From positions 1 to 64,000 of the IMG/VR virus record IMGVR_UViG_3300037089_000505: DNA of 64,000 nt. The stretch is one strand, 5' to 3'. The stretch is from a virus. Below the pieces are notes generated by a model, which did no database searches, was not told the DNA's origin, and saw only the letters and a program-made list of their open reading frames with translations. Position 1 is the stretch's first letter, and each line of letters starts with the position of its first letter. This document shows, one piece after another, positions 57,057-63,906 of the stretch. The position numbers and the translations under genes were made by a program.

Positions 57057-58289
57057 ATGGAAACACGCGGAGATAAGTCACTCATCATGGTCACCGCTGA
57101 CAACAACAACAAATTTTACAAGATGCATGATAATACCGATGGAACCTTCACGGTGAAATACGGTCGGGTCGGAGTCACTGAGACGACTATGAACTACCCC
57201 ATAAAGAAATGGGATTCCATTTACCGAGACAAGACCGGCAAAGGTTATCGGGATGTTACGGAGCTTCGGGCCGAGAAGACGGTCAACAACAGCAATGGCA
57301 ACACCCCGAGTTTCGCCGACATCAAAATCGCCCAGATCAAATCTCTGGTCGCCACTCTCCAGTCCTATGCGAAGAAATCAGTCACCGAGAACTATACGGT
57401 CACTTCTGAGGCAGTCACTCAAGCCCAGGTCGACGAAGCACAGTCTGTTTTGGACCGGATCACCACTCTGAAGGTCACCGATACCAAGATCCTCAATGAC
57501 ACCCTCCTGGAACTCTACAAGGTCATTCCCCGAAGAATGGCCAACGTCAAGCATCACCTCTTCGGTCTGGAAGAGGGACTTGATAGCAAGCCGGACATTT
57601 TCAAAAGGACAATTGAGACCGAGCAAGCCACTCTGGACGTTATGAGAGGCCAGGTTTCTACTAACACCAAGACCAAGGACGTTTCTAACAAAGCCAACCA
57701 GACACTGCTCGAGGCCATGGGGCTGGAAATCGTTCCCATCGAAGATTCGGATCGGCAGATCATTCTCAAACTTCTCGGCCCCAACAGCCGGCAATTCCGT
57801 TCGGCCTTCAAGGTGATCAACGTCAAGACTCAAGGCCTCTTTGATAAGAAACTGGTCGAAGTCACCAACAAATCCACCAACCTTTTTTGGCACGGCTCTC
57901 GCAACGAAAACTGGTGGTCCATTCTGGACTCCGGCCTCATGATCAGGCCTTCCAACGCCATCTACACTGGGTCCATGTTCGGAGATGGAATCTACTTCGC
58001 CGATAAGGCTCAGAAGTCTATCGGCTACACTTCTCTTCGGGGAAGCTACTGGGCCGGTGGCGGAAGCAACAAGGCTTACCTGGCAGTCTTCAATGTCCAT
58101 ACCGGAAACTGGCTCAAAGCTCAGAGGCACGAGTCCTGGATGTACGAACTGACTGAGAAGAAGCTGAAAGCCCGGGGCGCTTACGATTCTTTCTTCGCTC
58201 TCGACGGAGCTGATCTCCGGAACAATGAATACATCGTCTACAACAAGGCACAGTGCACCGTCCAGTACCTGGTCGAGATCGGAGACTAA
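57057..58289 (+). CDS. WGR-PARP: poly(ADP-ribose) polymerase-like protein
   Basis: 410 aa. Residues 1-75 form a WGR domain (FYKMHDNTDGTFTVKYGRVG). The middle 90-260 is helical, as in the PARP regulatory domain. The catalytic part has LFWHGSRNENWWSIL (His), MFGDGIYFADKAQKSIGYT (Tyr) and LRNNEYIVYN (Glu), the H-Y-E triad of true poly-ADP-ribosylating PARPs. It would use NAD+ to modify proteins or nucleic acid, probably triggered by DNA ends via WGR. It has its own leaderless class-1 promoter. Confidence 0.88.
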   Translation: METRGDKSLIMVTADNNNKFYKMHDNTDGTFTVKYGRVGVTETTMNYPIKKWDSIYRDKTGKGYRDVTELRAEKTVNNSNGNTPSFADIKIAQIKSLVATLQSYAKKSVTENYTVTSEAVTQAQVDEAQSVLDRITTLKVTDTKILNDTLLELYKVIPRRMANVKHHLFGLEEGLDSKPDIFKRTIETEQATLDVMRGQVSTNTKTKDVSNKANQTLLEAMGLEIVPIEDSDRQIILKLLGPNSRQFRSAFKVINVKTQGLFDKKLVEVTNKSTNLFWHGSRNENWWSILDSGLMIRPSNAIYTGSMFGDGIYFADKAQKSIGYTSLRGSYWAGGGSNKAYLAVFNVHTGNWLKAQRHESWMYELTEKKLKARGAYDSFFALDGADLRNNEYIVYNKAQCTVQYLVEIGD

Positions 58290-58290
58290 A

Positions 58291-58566
58291 TTGATCCGAT
58301 ACGGAATCTACAACACAGAAGTCGGAACCATTACCGAGCTCCTTGCCGACGAGGGCGACACAATCACTATTCGAGCAAAAAACGGTTTTGCAAAATCAAG
58401 AACTATCAAGATTGAAGACTTGGTTGCTTTACTCGAAAAAAACTCTACTCTAAAAAGAGCTGGAGAGATCTTGGCTAAAAAGCTCCGGACGGTTCAAGGC
58501 CTTCAAGTCGGAGATGCTTTCTTAAATTTCGAAGATGAATTGCTCGCATGGGAAAAGGCAAAATGA
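58291..58566 (+). CDS. Hypothetical protein
   Basis: 91 aa from TTG 58291 with GGAG. IRYGIYNTEVGTITELLADE and a helical C-terminus. The first 40 residues look like a small beta-barrel. It directly follows the PARP gene and may be co-transcribed. Confidence 0.5.
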   Translation: MIRYGIYNTEVGTITELLADEGDTITIRAKNGFAKSRTIKIEDLVALLEKNSTLKRAGEILAKKLRTVQGLQVGDAFLNFEDELLAWEKAK

Positions 58567-58567
58567 A

Positions 58568-58684
58568 ATGGCTATCTTTTTAGCACTTCTACCGGCTGCA
58601 ATTCTCTGGAAGCTCTTCGCCTATTTGGTCGTCCTGCTACTCTGGGGAACTATGTGCTTCTTCGTCGGAAGGTGGACAAAGTGA
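58568..58684 (+). CDS. 38-aa membrane peptide
   Basis: MAIFLALLPAAILWKLFAYL and VVLLLWGTMCFF, two short hydrophobic stretches. Located between two genes with coupling to the upstream stop. Tentative. Confidence 0.4.
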   Translation: MAIFLALLPAAILWKLFAYLVVLLLWGTMCFFVGRWTK

Positions 58685-58688
58685 AAGC

Positions 58689-58708
58689 CTTCGACAGCGA
58701 CATAGTAT
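58689..58708 (+). promoter_or_regulatory. Class-1 phage promoter-like element
   Basis: CTTCGA box, 8 nt, TAGTAT hexamer (58703-58708), then a GAAGGGAAG site and ATG 58729. Confidence 0.6.
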
Positions 58709-58728
58709 CAAGCGAAGGGAAGAAATAA

Positions 58729-59136
58729 ATGGCAACCTGGCGGTCATGGTCAAAAAAGCGATGGAGTGAGGCTGGATTCGCTCGCGCACCAGAACACGAG
58801 GAAGATGCAAAGAGGATGGCGCTCGCTGCTATTCGCAATATTTCTATGTCCGAGTTCATGGCTATTCTTGGTCGACCCAAAGAGGAATATGCCGGTCATG
58901 GCTCTGAGCTCTACAATGCTATTATCAATCCCACGATCCGGCGAGAAATGGTTCTGAAAGCATTTTTCGGAAACAAGATTCCTGACATGAAAATTCATCG
59001 ACACAAGACCGTTTGGGTTTGCCAGGATTGCGCAGACGTCAATCACGGCCTTCTGCTCACCAACGGGACAAAAATGCTCTTCACAGAGTGCTCCGATTGT
59101 AGCCAGATGAAACCCTGTATAGACATCGAGAAGTAA
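58729..59136 (+). CDS. Hypothetical protein with zinc-ribbon-like C-terminus
   Basis: 135 aa. Helical N-terminal 90 residues, then VWVCQDCADVNHG and FTECSDCSQMKPC, a CxxC...CxxC pair. Unrecognised. Confidence 0.55.
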   Translation: MATWRSWSKKRWSEAGFARAPEHEEDAKRMALAAIRNISMSEFMAILGRPKEEYAGHGSELYNAIINPTIRREMVLKAFFGNKIPDMKIHRHKTVWVCQDCADVNHGLLLTNGTKMLFTECSDCSQMKPCIDIEK

Positions 59137-59150
59137 TAAGGAGAAGACAA

Positions 59151-59399
59151 ATGAGAATTCTAATTGGCCTTGATGAAAAGGCTCTAAAGGAAGCGTTGAA
59201 GAATGGCGGCCCCGTAGTTGTTGTTGATACTGCTGAAACGCCAGTTTCTCTCGTAATTACTGAGGGCGAGATTGAGGACATTTCGTCTATGAAAGGGCAG
59301 AAAGACGATCAAGAAAACCCCATTGATACTTACAATCTTTTTCCAGAGAGCATGTCTGAAAAAGAGTTCAACCAAATCATGAAGGAGACAAAGAAATGA
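59151..59399 (+). CDS. Hypothetical protein
   Basis: 82 aa with AAGGAG. MRILIGLDEKALKEALKNGG, mixed alpha/beta. Overlaps the next start (ATGA). Confidence 0.5.
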   Translation: MRILIGLDEKALKEALKNGGPVVVVDTAETPVSLVITEGEIEDISSMKGQKDDQENPIDTYNLFPESMSEKEFNQIMKETKK

Positions 59400-59470
59400 A
59401 GGTGACGAAGATTCTTGTCGTTCTGTTGGCCGTTCTGTTTGCGGCCCTTGTGGGATGCACTTGCTCATAG
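59396..59470 (+). CDS. 24-aa lipoprotein peptide
   Basis: VTKILVVLLAVLFAALVGCT: a complete signal with lipobox ALVGC, but only four residues after the signal. Could be a tiny lipoprotein or toxin-like peptide, or a truncated o-spanin. ATGA-coupled. Confidence 0.4.
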   Translation: MKVTKILVVLLAVLFAALVGCTCS

Positions 59471-59871
59471 TTGGTGGTTTTTACTTCTTTCAATAGCAAC
59501 GATCATAGGTGTTACTGGATGTCTTGTTGAAGTATACGACGAGGCCAAGCTAGTTGATGGTAGGGCTAAAGAAATTAGATGGGGTAGTCAACCATTTCCC
59601 AAAGATGAAGTCTTGGCCATGTTGAAGGATGCTCATACTTGTATCAACTGCTATTGGGAGCGTGGTACTGGGAAAGTCAATCGGCAATTGCATAAAGTGC
59701 CAAAAAGCATTTCCAGTTGAACATAAGTGTCTCTGGGAAGAAGTAGAGGCTCGAACGATTACAACCGAAGATTTTCGTAGACCTGATCTTGAAAAGCGAG
59801 TCACTGCTGAAATCAAAATTCTCAAATGTCATATCTGTGGGGATTTGAAAGAGTTTAGGATAAGCATATGA
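59448..59871 (+). pseudogene. Frameshifted Cys-rich membrane protein
   Basis: First frame (TTG starts only; 59448 chosen) encodes a hydrophobic anchor with VTGC, then FPKDEVLAMLKDAHTCINCY, and stops at 59720. The downstream half KCQKAFPVEHKCLWEE and an extra CHICGDL pair lies in another frame ending at 59871. Together they give the full C-x2-C...C...C-x-W family motif, so a frameshift near 59690-59705 is likely. Confidence 0.5.
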
Positions 59872-60137
59872 AACGATCTTTTATGGTTATAGTAAAAGAA
59901 AAGTCTTGGGAAATCTATTGGCGACTACAAGAATCATGGTTTTGGAAATTCTATCGGTGGTTCACACCGTCCTGGCTATCTTATGTTTTCGAGAAGAGAC
60001 GGGGAGGTAATGACACGCCATGGTTGACAGTCATTCACTGTCGGGTCATGGGTCATCCAAATGGCGAAGTGTTCTACAATCTCGGTGGCTCTGAGCCTAA
60101 TCATCATTGTAAAGATTGCGGCGAGGATATAGGATAA
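59868..60137 (+). CDS. Hypothetical protein with CxxC/His cluster
   Basis: 89 aa, ATGA overlap. Trp-rich amphipathic start (WEIYWRLQESWFWKFYRWF), then HCRVMGHPNG and NHHCKDCGEDIG, a probable zinc site. The Trp-rich part suggests membrane association. Confidence 0.55.
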   Translation: MKRSFMVIVKEKSWEIYWRLQESWFWKFYRWFTPSWLSYVFEKRRGGNDTPWLTVIHCRVMGHPNGEVFYNLGGSEPNHHCKDCGEDIG

Positions 60138-60298
60138 TGAATCGTGACTGGCCCACAATTGAAGACGTTGAAAAGGGTAAGATGTCTGACCTCTCTCACT
60201 GGTTCGTATTGTTACCCAACGCTGAAACTCCAGAGCAAGAAGCAATTGTGTATCGAATTCGACTTAGAATCAAAGAACTTTATAGCGAGGTAAAGTAA
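60137..60298 (+). CDS. Small hypothetical protein
   Basis: 53 aa from ATG 60137 (TAATG coupling). Acidic start DWPTIEDVEKG, helical. Unrecognised. Confidence 0.45.
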   Translation: MNRDWPTIEDVEKGKMSDLSHWFVLLPNAETPEQEAIVYRIRLRIKELYSEVK

Positions 60299-60589
60299 AT
60301 GAAGATTACTAAAGAGCAGCTTCTTCACAAAGGTGGATCTTGGCTTGGTGCAATCCGTTCGTGGATTCAATGGAATGCCATAAACGGAAGTCAAGTAACA
60401 TGGGGTAGCGACGAGCCGCTTCGATTCACAAAAGCTCTGACGGTCAAAGACCTGGAAGAACTGGCTGCTGAAATCGCGGCCAATGCCCTCAACTATCCGC
60501 CTTTGTTTTCAACTCAATATCGTCGGCCTCTCGATCCTAAAGAGGAATCTCTTAGAGAATTGAACAGGCTCAAAGATGAAACCGTATGA
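60299..60589 (+). CDS. Hypothetical protein
   Basis: 96 aa starting at once after the previous stop. KITKEQLLHKGGSWLGAIRS and a helical C-terminus. Unrecognised. Overlaps the next gene by 14 nt. Confidence 0.5.
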   Translation: MKITKEQLLHKGGSWLGAIRSWIQWNAINGSQVTWGSDEPLRFTKALTVKDLEELAAEIAANALNYPPLFSTQYRRPLDPKEESLRELNRLKDETV

Positions 60590-61034
60590 GTTCATCGACC
60601 GTATAAATTACGTTTTTCATCCAATAAGAATCTCTACATTCCAGAAATTTTTCTGGCGTGTGTTGGGACTCTTATTGACTGCCCTCACGTTCGGGGTAGT
60701 AGCCATACTTTTCTATAGCGTATTTTTTGACAGAGCTGACTTTCTCAACAGGAGAAAAATGTGCCAGCTTCTGACGAAATCCCCTTGCCTTTTGAAAGAT
60801 CCTGTCAAGGTAAAGATAGGTATCACAAAAGGATATCTCTGGCAGCTTGATCTGAGAACTGACGTTTGCTGGACTGAAGACGGAGTCTTTTGTTACTGTA
60901 ATGAGGACATACTCTTTTGTACCTTCTTGCCAGATCGGCTTCAGAAAAAATACGATCTTAAAATGAGAAGAGTTCTCAAAGCTTCTCTAAAACAACAAAG
61001 AAGAGAAAAGAAAGCAATCACAAAAGAATCATGA
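60576..61034 (+). CDS. Single-TM protein with Cys-rich soluble part
   Basis: 152 aa. TM at about 28-52 (VLGLLLTALTFGVVAILFYS), then a region with seven Cys including CWTEDGVFCYCNEDILFC, and a very basic C-terminus. Unrecognised. Confidence 0.55.
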   Translation: MKPYEFIDRINYVFHPIRISTFQKFFWRVLGLLLTALTFGVVAILFYSVFFDRADFLNRRKMCQLLTKSPCLLKDPVKVKIGITKGYLWQLDLRTDVCWTEDGVFCYCNEDILFCTFLPDRLQKKYDLKMRRVLKASLKQQRREKKAITKES

Positions 61035-61780
61035 AAATTTTATTCACAGCTGATCTACATGGATTAGAAAGTGCATTTGTACGATATGTTGAACTTCTCA
61101 AAGACTATGACATTGGCGTCATTGCTGGAGATTTACAAGACGACCGTTTACCAGAAAATAAAATTGCTGAGCTACTTGGTGTTCCAGCTGCAAGTTTACG
61201 TCTGGACCAAGAGTATGATCGTTTCATAGACGCCTACGAGGCTCTTGAAAAACAGAGCGACAAAGCTCTAGAAGTCCAAGCAATCAAATTGAATACGATT
61301 CTTAATTCAGCAAATAAACCCGTTCTGATAATTAAGGGTAATCACGATCGATGCGCTTGGCCCTCGAATGGCAACGTCCACAATATCGATCAGACTAGTT
61401 TCAAGTATGAAAAGCTTAATTTTGTGGGGTACCAATGGACTAATTTCCACAGAAGCGAACTCATGCAGGAAGCTGACCTTCAGTCTCTTGTACCCCTAAT
61501 GGATGAGAACACAGTGTTAGTAACTCATGCTCCGCCATACAGAGTTTTAGACACTATCACAGTCCATATTTTTGGTTATGGTCCTACTAAACAACCGCTC
61601 GGTAGTCAGGCCATTCGGTATTTCGTAGAAAAGACACATCCCAAACTGCATCTCTTTGGACATATTCACGAAGGCTTCGGTCGACGAGGCAATTCGTTCA
61701 ATGGATCCTATAGATTCCCCAAACGTTTTGTAGGTATCACCATTGAAGGTAATGAAATTTTGCATAGAGAACTTTCTTAG
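61031..61780 (+). CDS. Calcineurin-like metallophosphoesterase
   Basis: 249 aa, ATGA overlap. TADLHGLES, AGDLQDDR, KGNHDRCAW, VTHAPPY and GHIHEGFG are the ordered metal motifs. It is the second stand-alone phosphoesterase in the accessory region; substrate could be a nucleotide or cyclic nucleotide. Confidence 0.85.
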   Translation: MKILFTADLHGLESAFVRYVELLKDYDIGVIAGDLQDDRLPENKIAELLGVPAASLRLDQEYDRFIDAYEALEKQSDKALEVQAIKLNTILNSANKPVLIIKGNHDRCAWPSNGNVHNIDQTSFKYEKLNFVGYQWTNFHRSELMQEADLQSLVPLMDENTVLVTHAPPYRVLDTITVHIFGYGPTKQPLGSQAIRYFVEKTHPKLHLFGHIHEGFGRRGNSFNGSYRFPKRFVGITIEGNEILHRELS

Positions 61781-61800
61781 TATCGAAGGCGACTTATGTT
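61781..61800 (+). promoter_or_regulatory. Class-1 phage promoter-like element (weaker)
   Basis: TATCGA box, 8 nt, TATGTT hexamer (61795-61800), then GGAGG and ATG 61817. Spacing conserved, sequence less so. Confidence 0.45.
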
Positions 61801-61816
61801 CTTCTTGGAGGCGCAC

Positions 61817-62089
61817 ATGTTTGAAGAGATAGGTAAATTCATCGACCATCTTCCCACAGCTGTTGTGAAATTCACAGATGCAGTTGCCAAGGGACTTGAA
61901 AAGAATATGTCCCTTTGGCTTTTGATTATTTTCAATGCCTATCTCCTGGGTGGTATTACTTGGACAATCGTCACATCTGTGGCTGTTGGATGGTGGCTGT
62001 TGCTCGCAATACTTCCTATACTACTCGCAATACCCTATGCGATTGCTCTAATCAGGAAGATAAGGAGTCACCATGAAAAGACTGTTTAA
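61817..62089 (+). CDS. Two-TM protein, paralog A (holin-like topology)
   Basis: 90 aa. An amphipathic N-terminus (FEEIGKFIDHLPTAVVKFTD) is followed by TM1 SLWLLIIFNAYLLGGITW, TM2 GWWLLLAILPILLAIPYAI and the basic end ALIRKIRSHHEK. It is clearly homologous to the product of 62375. Topology fits a class II holin, but no endolysin is adjacent. Confidence 0.6.
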   Translation: MFEEIGKFIDHLPTAVVKFTDAVAKGLEKNMSLWLLIIFNAYLLGGITWTIVTSVAVGWWLLLAILPILLAIPYAIALIRKIRSHHEKTV

Positions 62090-62333
62090 TTTACTAGTCA
62101 TAGCCATTTTGGTAGCTTTACCTTTTGTAGCATGCGGTGTAGCTCCATCTGATCCAACGCCGAAAGTTCCAGGCTTACAAGCACAAAATCTCCCGTCGAG
62201 TTTCGTATTTGTTGAAGCCAAAGGTAATTACTATTACATCTATAAGGATGAAAATGGCTATTACCTCATCCATCAGGATTCTACATTTGCCCAGAGCGTT
62301 CATATCACTTGGCTTGGTACTACGATTCATTAA
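62073..62333 (+). CDS. Small lipoprotein
   Basis: 86 aa, 17-nt overlap. Signal LFNLLVIAILVALPFVACG with a lipobox (FVAC) near residue 21, then a Pro-rich linker and FVEAKGNYYYIYKDENGYYL. Placed between two related two-TM proteins. Confidence 0.65.
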   Translation: MKRLFNLLVIAILVALPFVACGVAPSDPTPKVPGLQAQNLPSSFVFVEAKGNYYYIYKDENGYYLIHQDSTFAQSVHITWLGTTIH

Positions 62334-62374
62334 AGCATCGAGACATATATTCTTTTAGTAACTGGAGGACCAAG

Positions 62375-62713
62375 ATGTTTGCTGAAGCTTTCAAAGCTAT
62401 CGGTGAAGCCATAGACACGTTCTTCAACGTCGTGCCCAAGGCTATCGTAGATTTTTTCAGGGCTATGTACAAGAGCGATGCTTTTCAGAAAATGCCTTAT
62501 TGGTTTCTGATCGCTTTCGCTGTCTTCAATCTTGTATTTGTTACTTGGGATATTATCTATATAATCAACACGGGCCTTATCTGGTTTCCGTTCCTGGCGG
62601 CGCTTCAACTTTTTATTGCCTCGCCCTATGTGGTCGGCTTGATCAGGAAGATGCGCCAGGGAAATGTGATTTCCAGTCTGATTTCAAAGCTGAAGGGAAA
62701 GAAAGATGTCTGA
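62375..62713 (+). CDS. Two-TM protein, paralog B
   Basis: 112 aa from ATG 62375 with GGAGG. Same layout as 61817: amphipathic helix, TM1 (PYWFLIAFAVFNLVFVTW), TM2, then PYVVGLIRKMR against PYAIALIRKIR. ATG/stop overlap with the RNA ligase. Confidence 0.6.
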   Translation: MFAEAFKAIGEAIDTFFNVVPKAIVDFFRAMYKSDAFQKMPYWFLIAFAVFNLVFVTWDIIYIINTGLIWFPFLAALQLFIASPYVVGLIRKMRQGNVISSLISKLKGKKDV

Positions 62714-63746
62714 AAGAAAACTCGCTTCAATCCAGAGGATCGCCAAGATCGAGCCCATCGAGGGCGCCGACGCAATCGAGCGTCTTTCCATTCTCGGCTG
62801 GCATTGCGTAAGCCAGAAGGGCACCTTCAAAGAGGGAGACCTTTGTGTCTACTTTGAAGTGGACTCTTTGCTTCCTGTGAAGCCGGAATATGAATTTCTT
62901 CGCAAGAGTTCGTTCAATCCTCGGCTCAATGGTTTCCGCATCACGACCATCAAACTTCGGGGTCAGATTTCGCAGGGTCTTGCCCTTCCCTGGAAAGAAT
63001 TGGAATTTGGCGACCAGAACAACATTGTCGAAGGAGCTAACGCAACAGAAGCTCTCGGCGTTCGGAAATACGAGCCCGAAATTCACCCCTCTCTCATGGG
63101 CGATGTGAAAGGCAACTTCCCATCTTACGTTCCCAAGACGGACGAGGAAAGAATCCAGAACGTTCCCAACGTTCTTACCCGCCATGCCGACAAACTCTTT
63201 GTGGCGACAGAAAAGCTGGATGGAACCTCTACTACCTTCTTTGTCTTTGAAGGAGAATTCGGAGTTTGCGGAAGAAACTGGGAACTCAAGCCGACTGAAA
63301 AGAACACCTACTGGGAAGTGGCAAGAAAGATCGATGCTGAGCTCAAGCTCAAGAAATCCGCCTGGAAGAATGTCGCCGTCCAGGGCGAAATCGTTGGACC
63401 CGGAATCCAGAAGAACAAATACGCTCTTTCTGAGTTCAAGTTCTTCGTCTACCATGTATTCGACATCGACGCCTACAGGTACTTCAACCACTCCGCGCTG
63501 ATGCATTTTTGCAAAGCCAATGGTTTTGACACAGTGCCTGAGGTTGCAGTAGATTTCCACCTGCAGGACAAAATGCCCAATGTGGAAGCAGCCGTCAATT
63601 TCTCTAACGCCAAATCGCTTCTCAATCCTGTCATCATGAGGGAGGGTGTGGTAGTCAAGTCGGCTATAGAGAACATTGATCCTGAGCTCGGGCGACTTTC
63701 ATTCAAAGTCATCAATCCCTACTTCCTACTCAAACACGAGGAATAA
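62706..63746 (+). CDS. RNA ligase, Rnl5/DraRnl-like
   Basis: 346 aa. Residues 1-110 form an N-terminal OB-like domain (ASIQRIAKIEPIEGADAIER), as in Deinococcus-type RNA ligase. The nucleotidyltransferase core has motif I EKLDGTS, motif III GEFGVCGRNW, motif IV VAVQGEIVGPG and motif V VVVKSAIE. It would seal RNA nicks or 5'-P/3'-OH ends, perhaps repairing host nuclease damage to tRNA. Confidence 0.85.
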   Translation: MSERKLASIQRIAKIEPIEGADAIERLSILGWHCVSQKGTFKEGDLCVYFEVDSLLPVKPEYEFLRKSSFNPRLNGFRITTIKLRGQISQGLALPWKELEFGDQNNIVEGANATEALGVRKYEPEIHPSLMGDVKGNFPSYVPKTDEERIQNVPNVLTRHADKLFVATEKLDGTSTTFFVFEGEFGVCGRNWELKPTEKNTYWEVARKIDAELKLKKSAWKNVAVQGEIVGPGIQKNKYALSEFKFFVYHVFDIDAYRYFNHSALMHFCKANGFDTVPEVAVDFHLQDKMPNVEAAVNFSNAKSLLNPVIMREGVVVKSAIENIDPELGRLSFKVINPYFLLKHEE

Positions 63747-63747
63747 A

Positions 63748-63906
63748 ATGTATGGTCTAGAAGATGAAATTGCTGGTCAAAGAGAAGATATAGAAAAACT
63801 CAAAAGAAAGAACGCAAAGTTGCACAAGCAACTTAAGGACAAGGATACACTAATCAAAACTTTGCAGGAAACAATTGATCGTCTGCAAAAGAAACCATCG
63901 ACGTGA
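63748..63906 (+). CDS. Small coiled-coil protein
   Basis: 52 aa from ATG 63748. Heptad pattern through almost the whole length (EDIEKLKRKNAKLHKQLKDK). Directly behind the RNA ligase. Confidence 0.5.
   Translation: MYGLEDEIAGQREDIEKLKRKNAKLHKQLKDKDTLIKTLQETIDRLQKKPST

Noticed and set aside
57378-58130. Minus-strand frame of 250 codons opposite the PARP gene
   Set aside because: It is an antisense shadow in GC-rich coding DNA; the plus strand carries the H-Y-E triad.
62336-62355. CATCGA followed by TATATT before the gene at 62375
   Set aside because: Spacing is 10 rather than 14 nt and the box differs from consensus, so not counted as class-1.
62727-63560. Minus-strand frame of 277 codons opposite the RNA ligase
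   Set aside because: Shadow of a GC-rich gene with clear ligase motifs on the plus strand.
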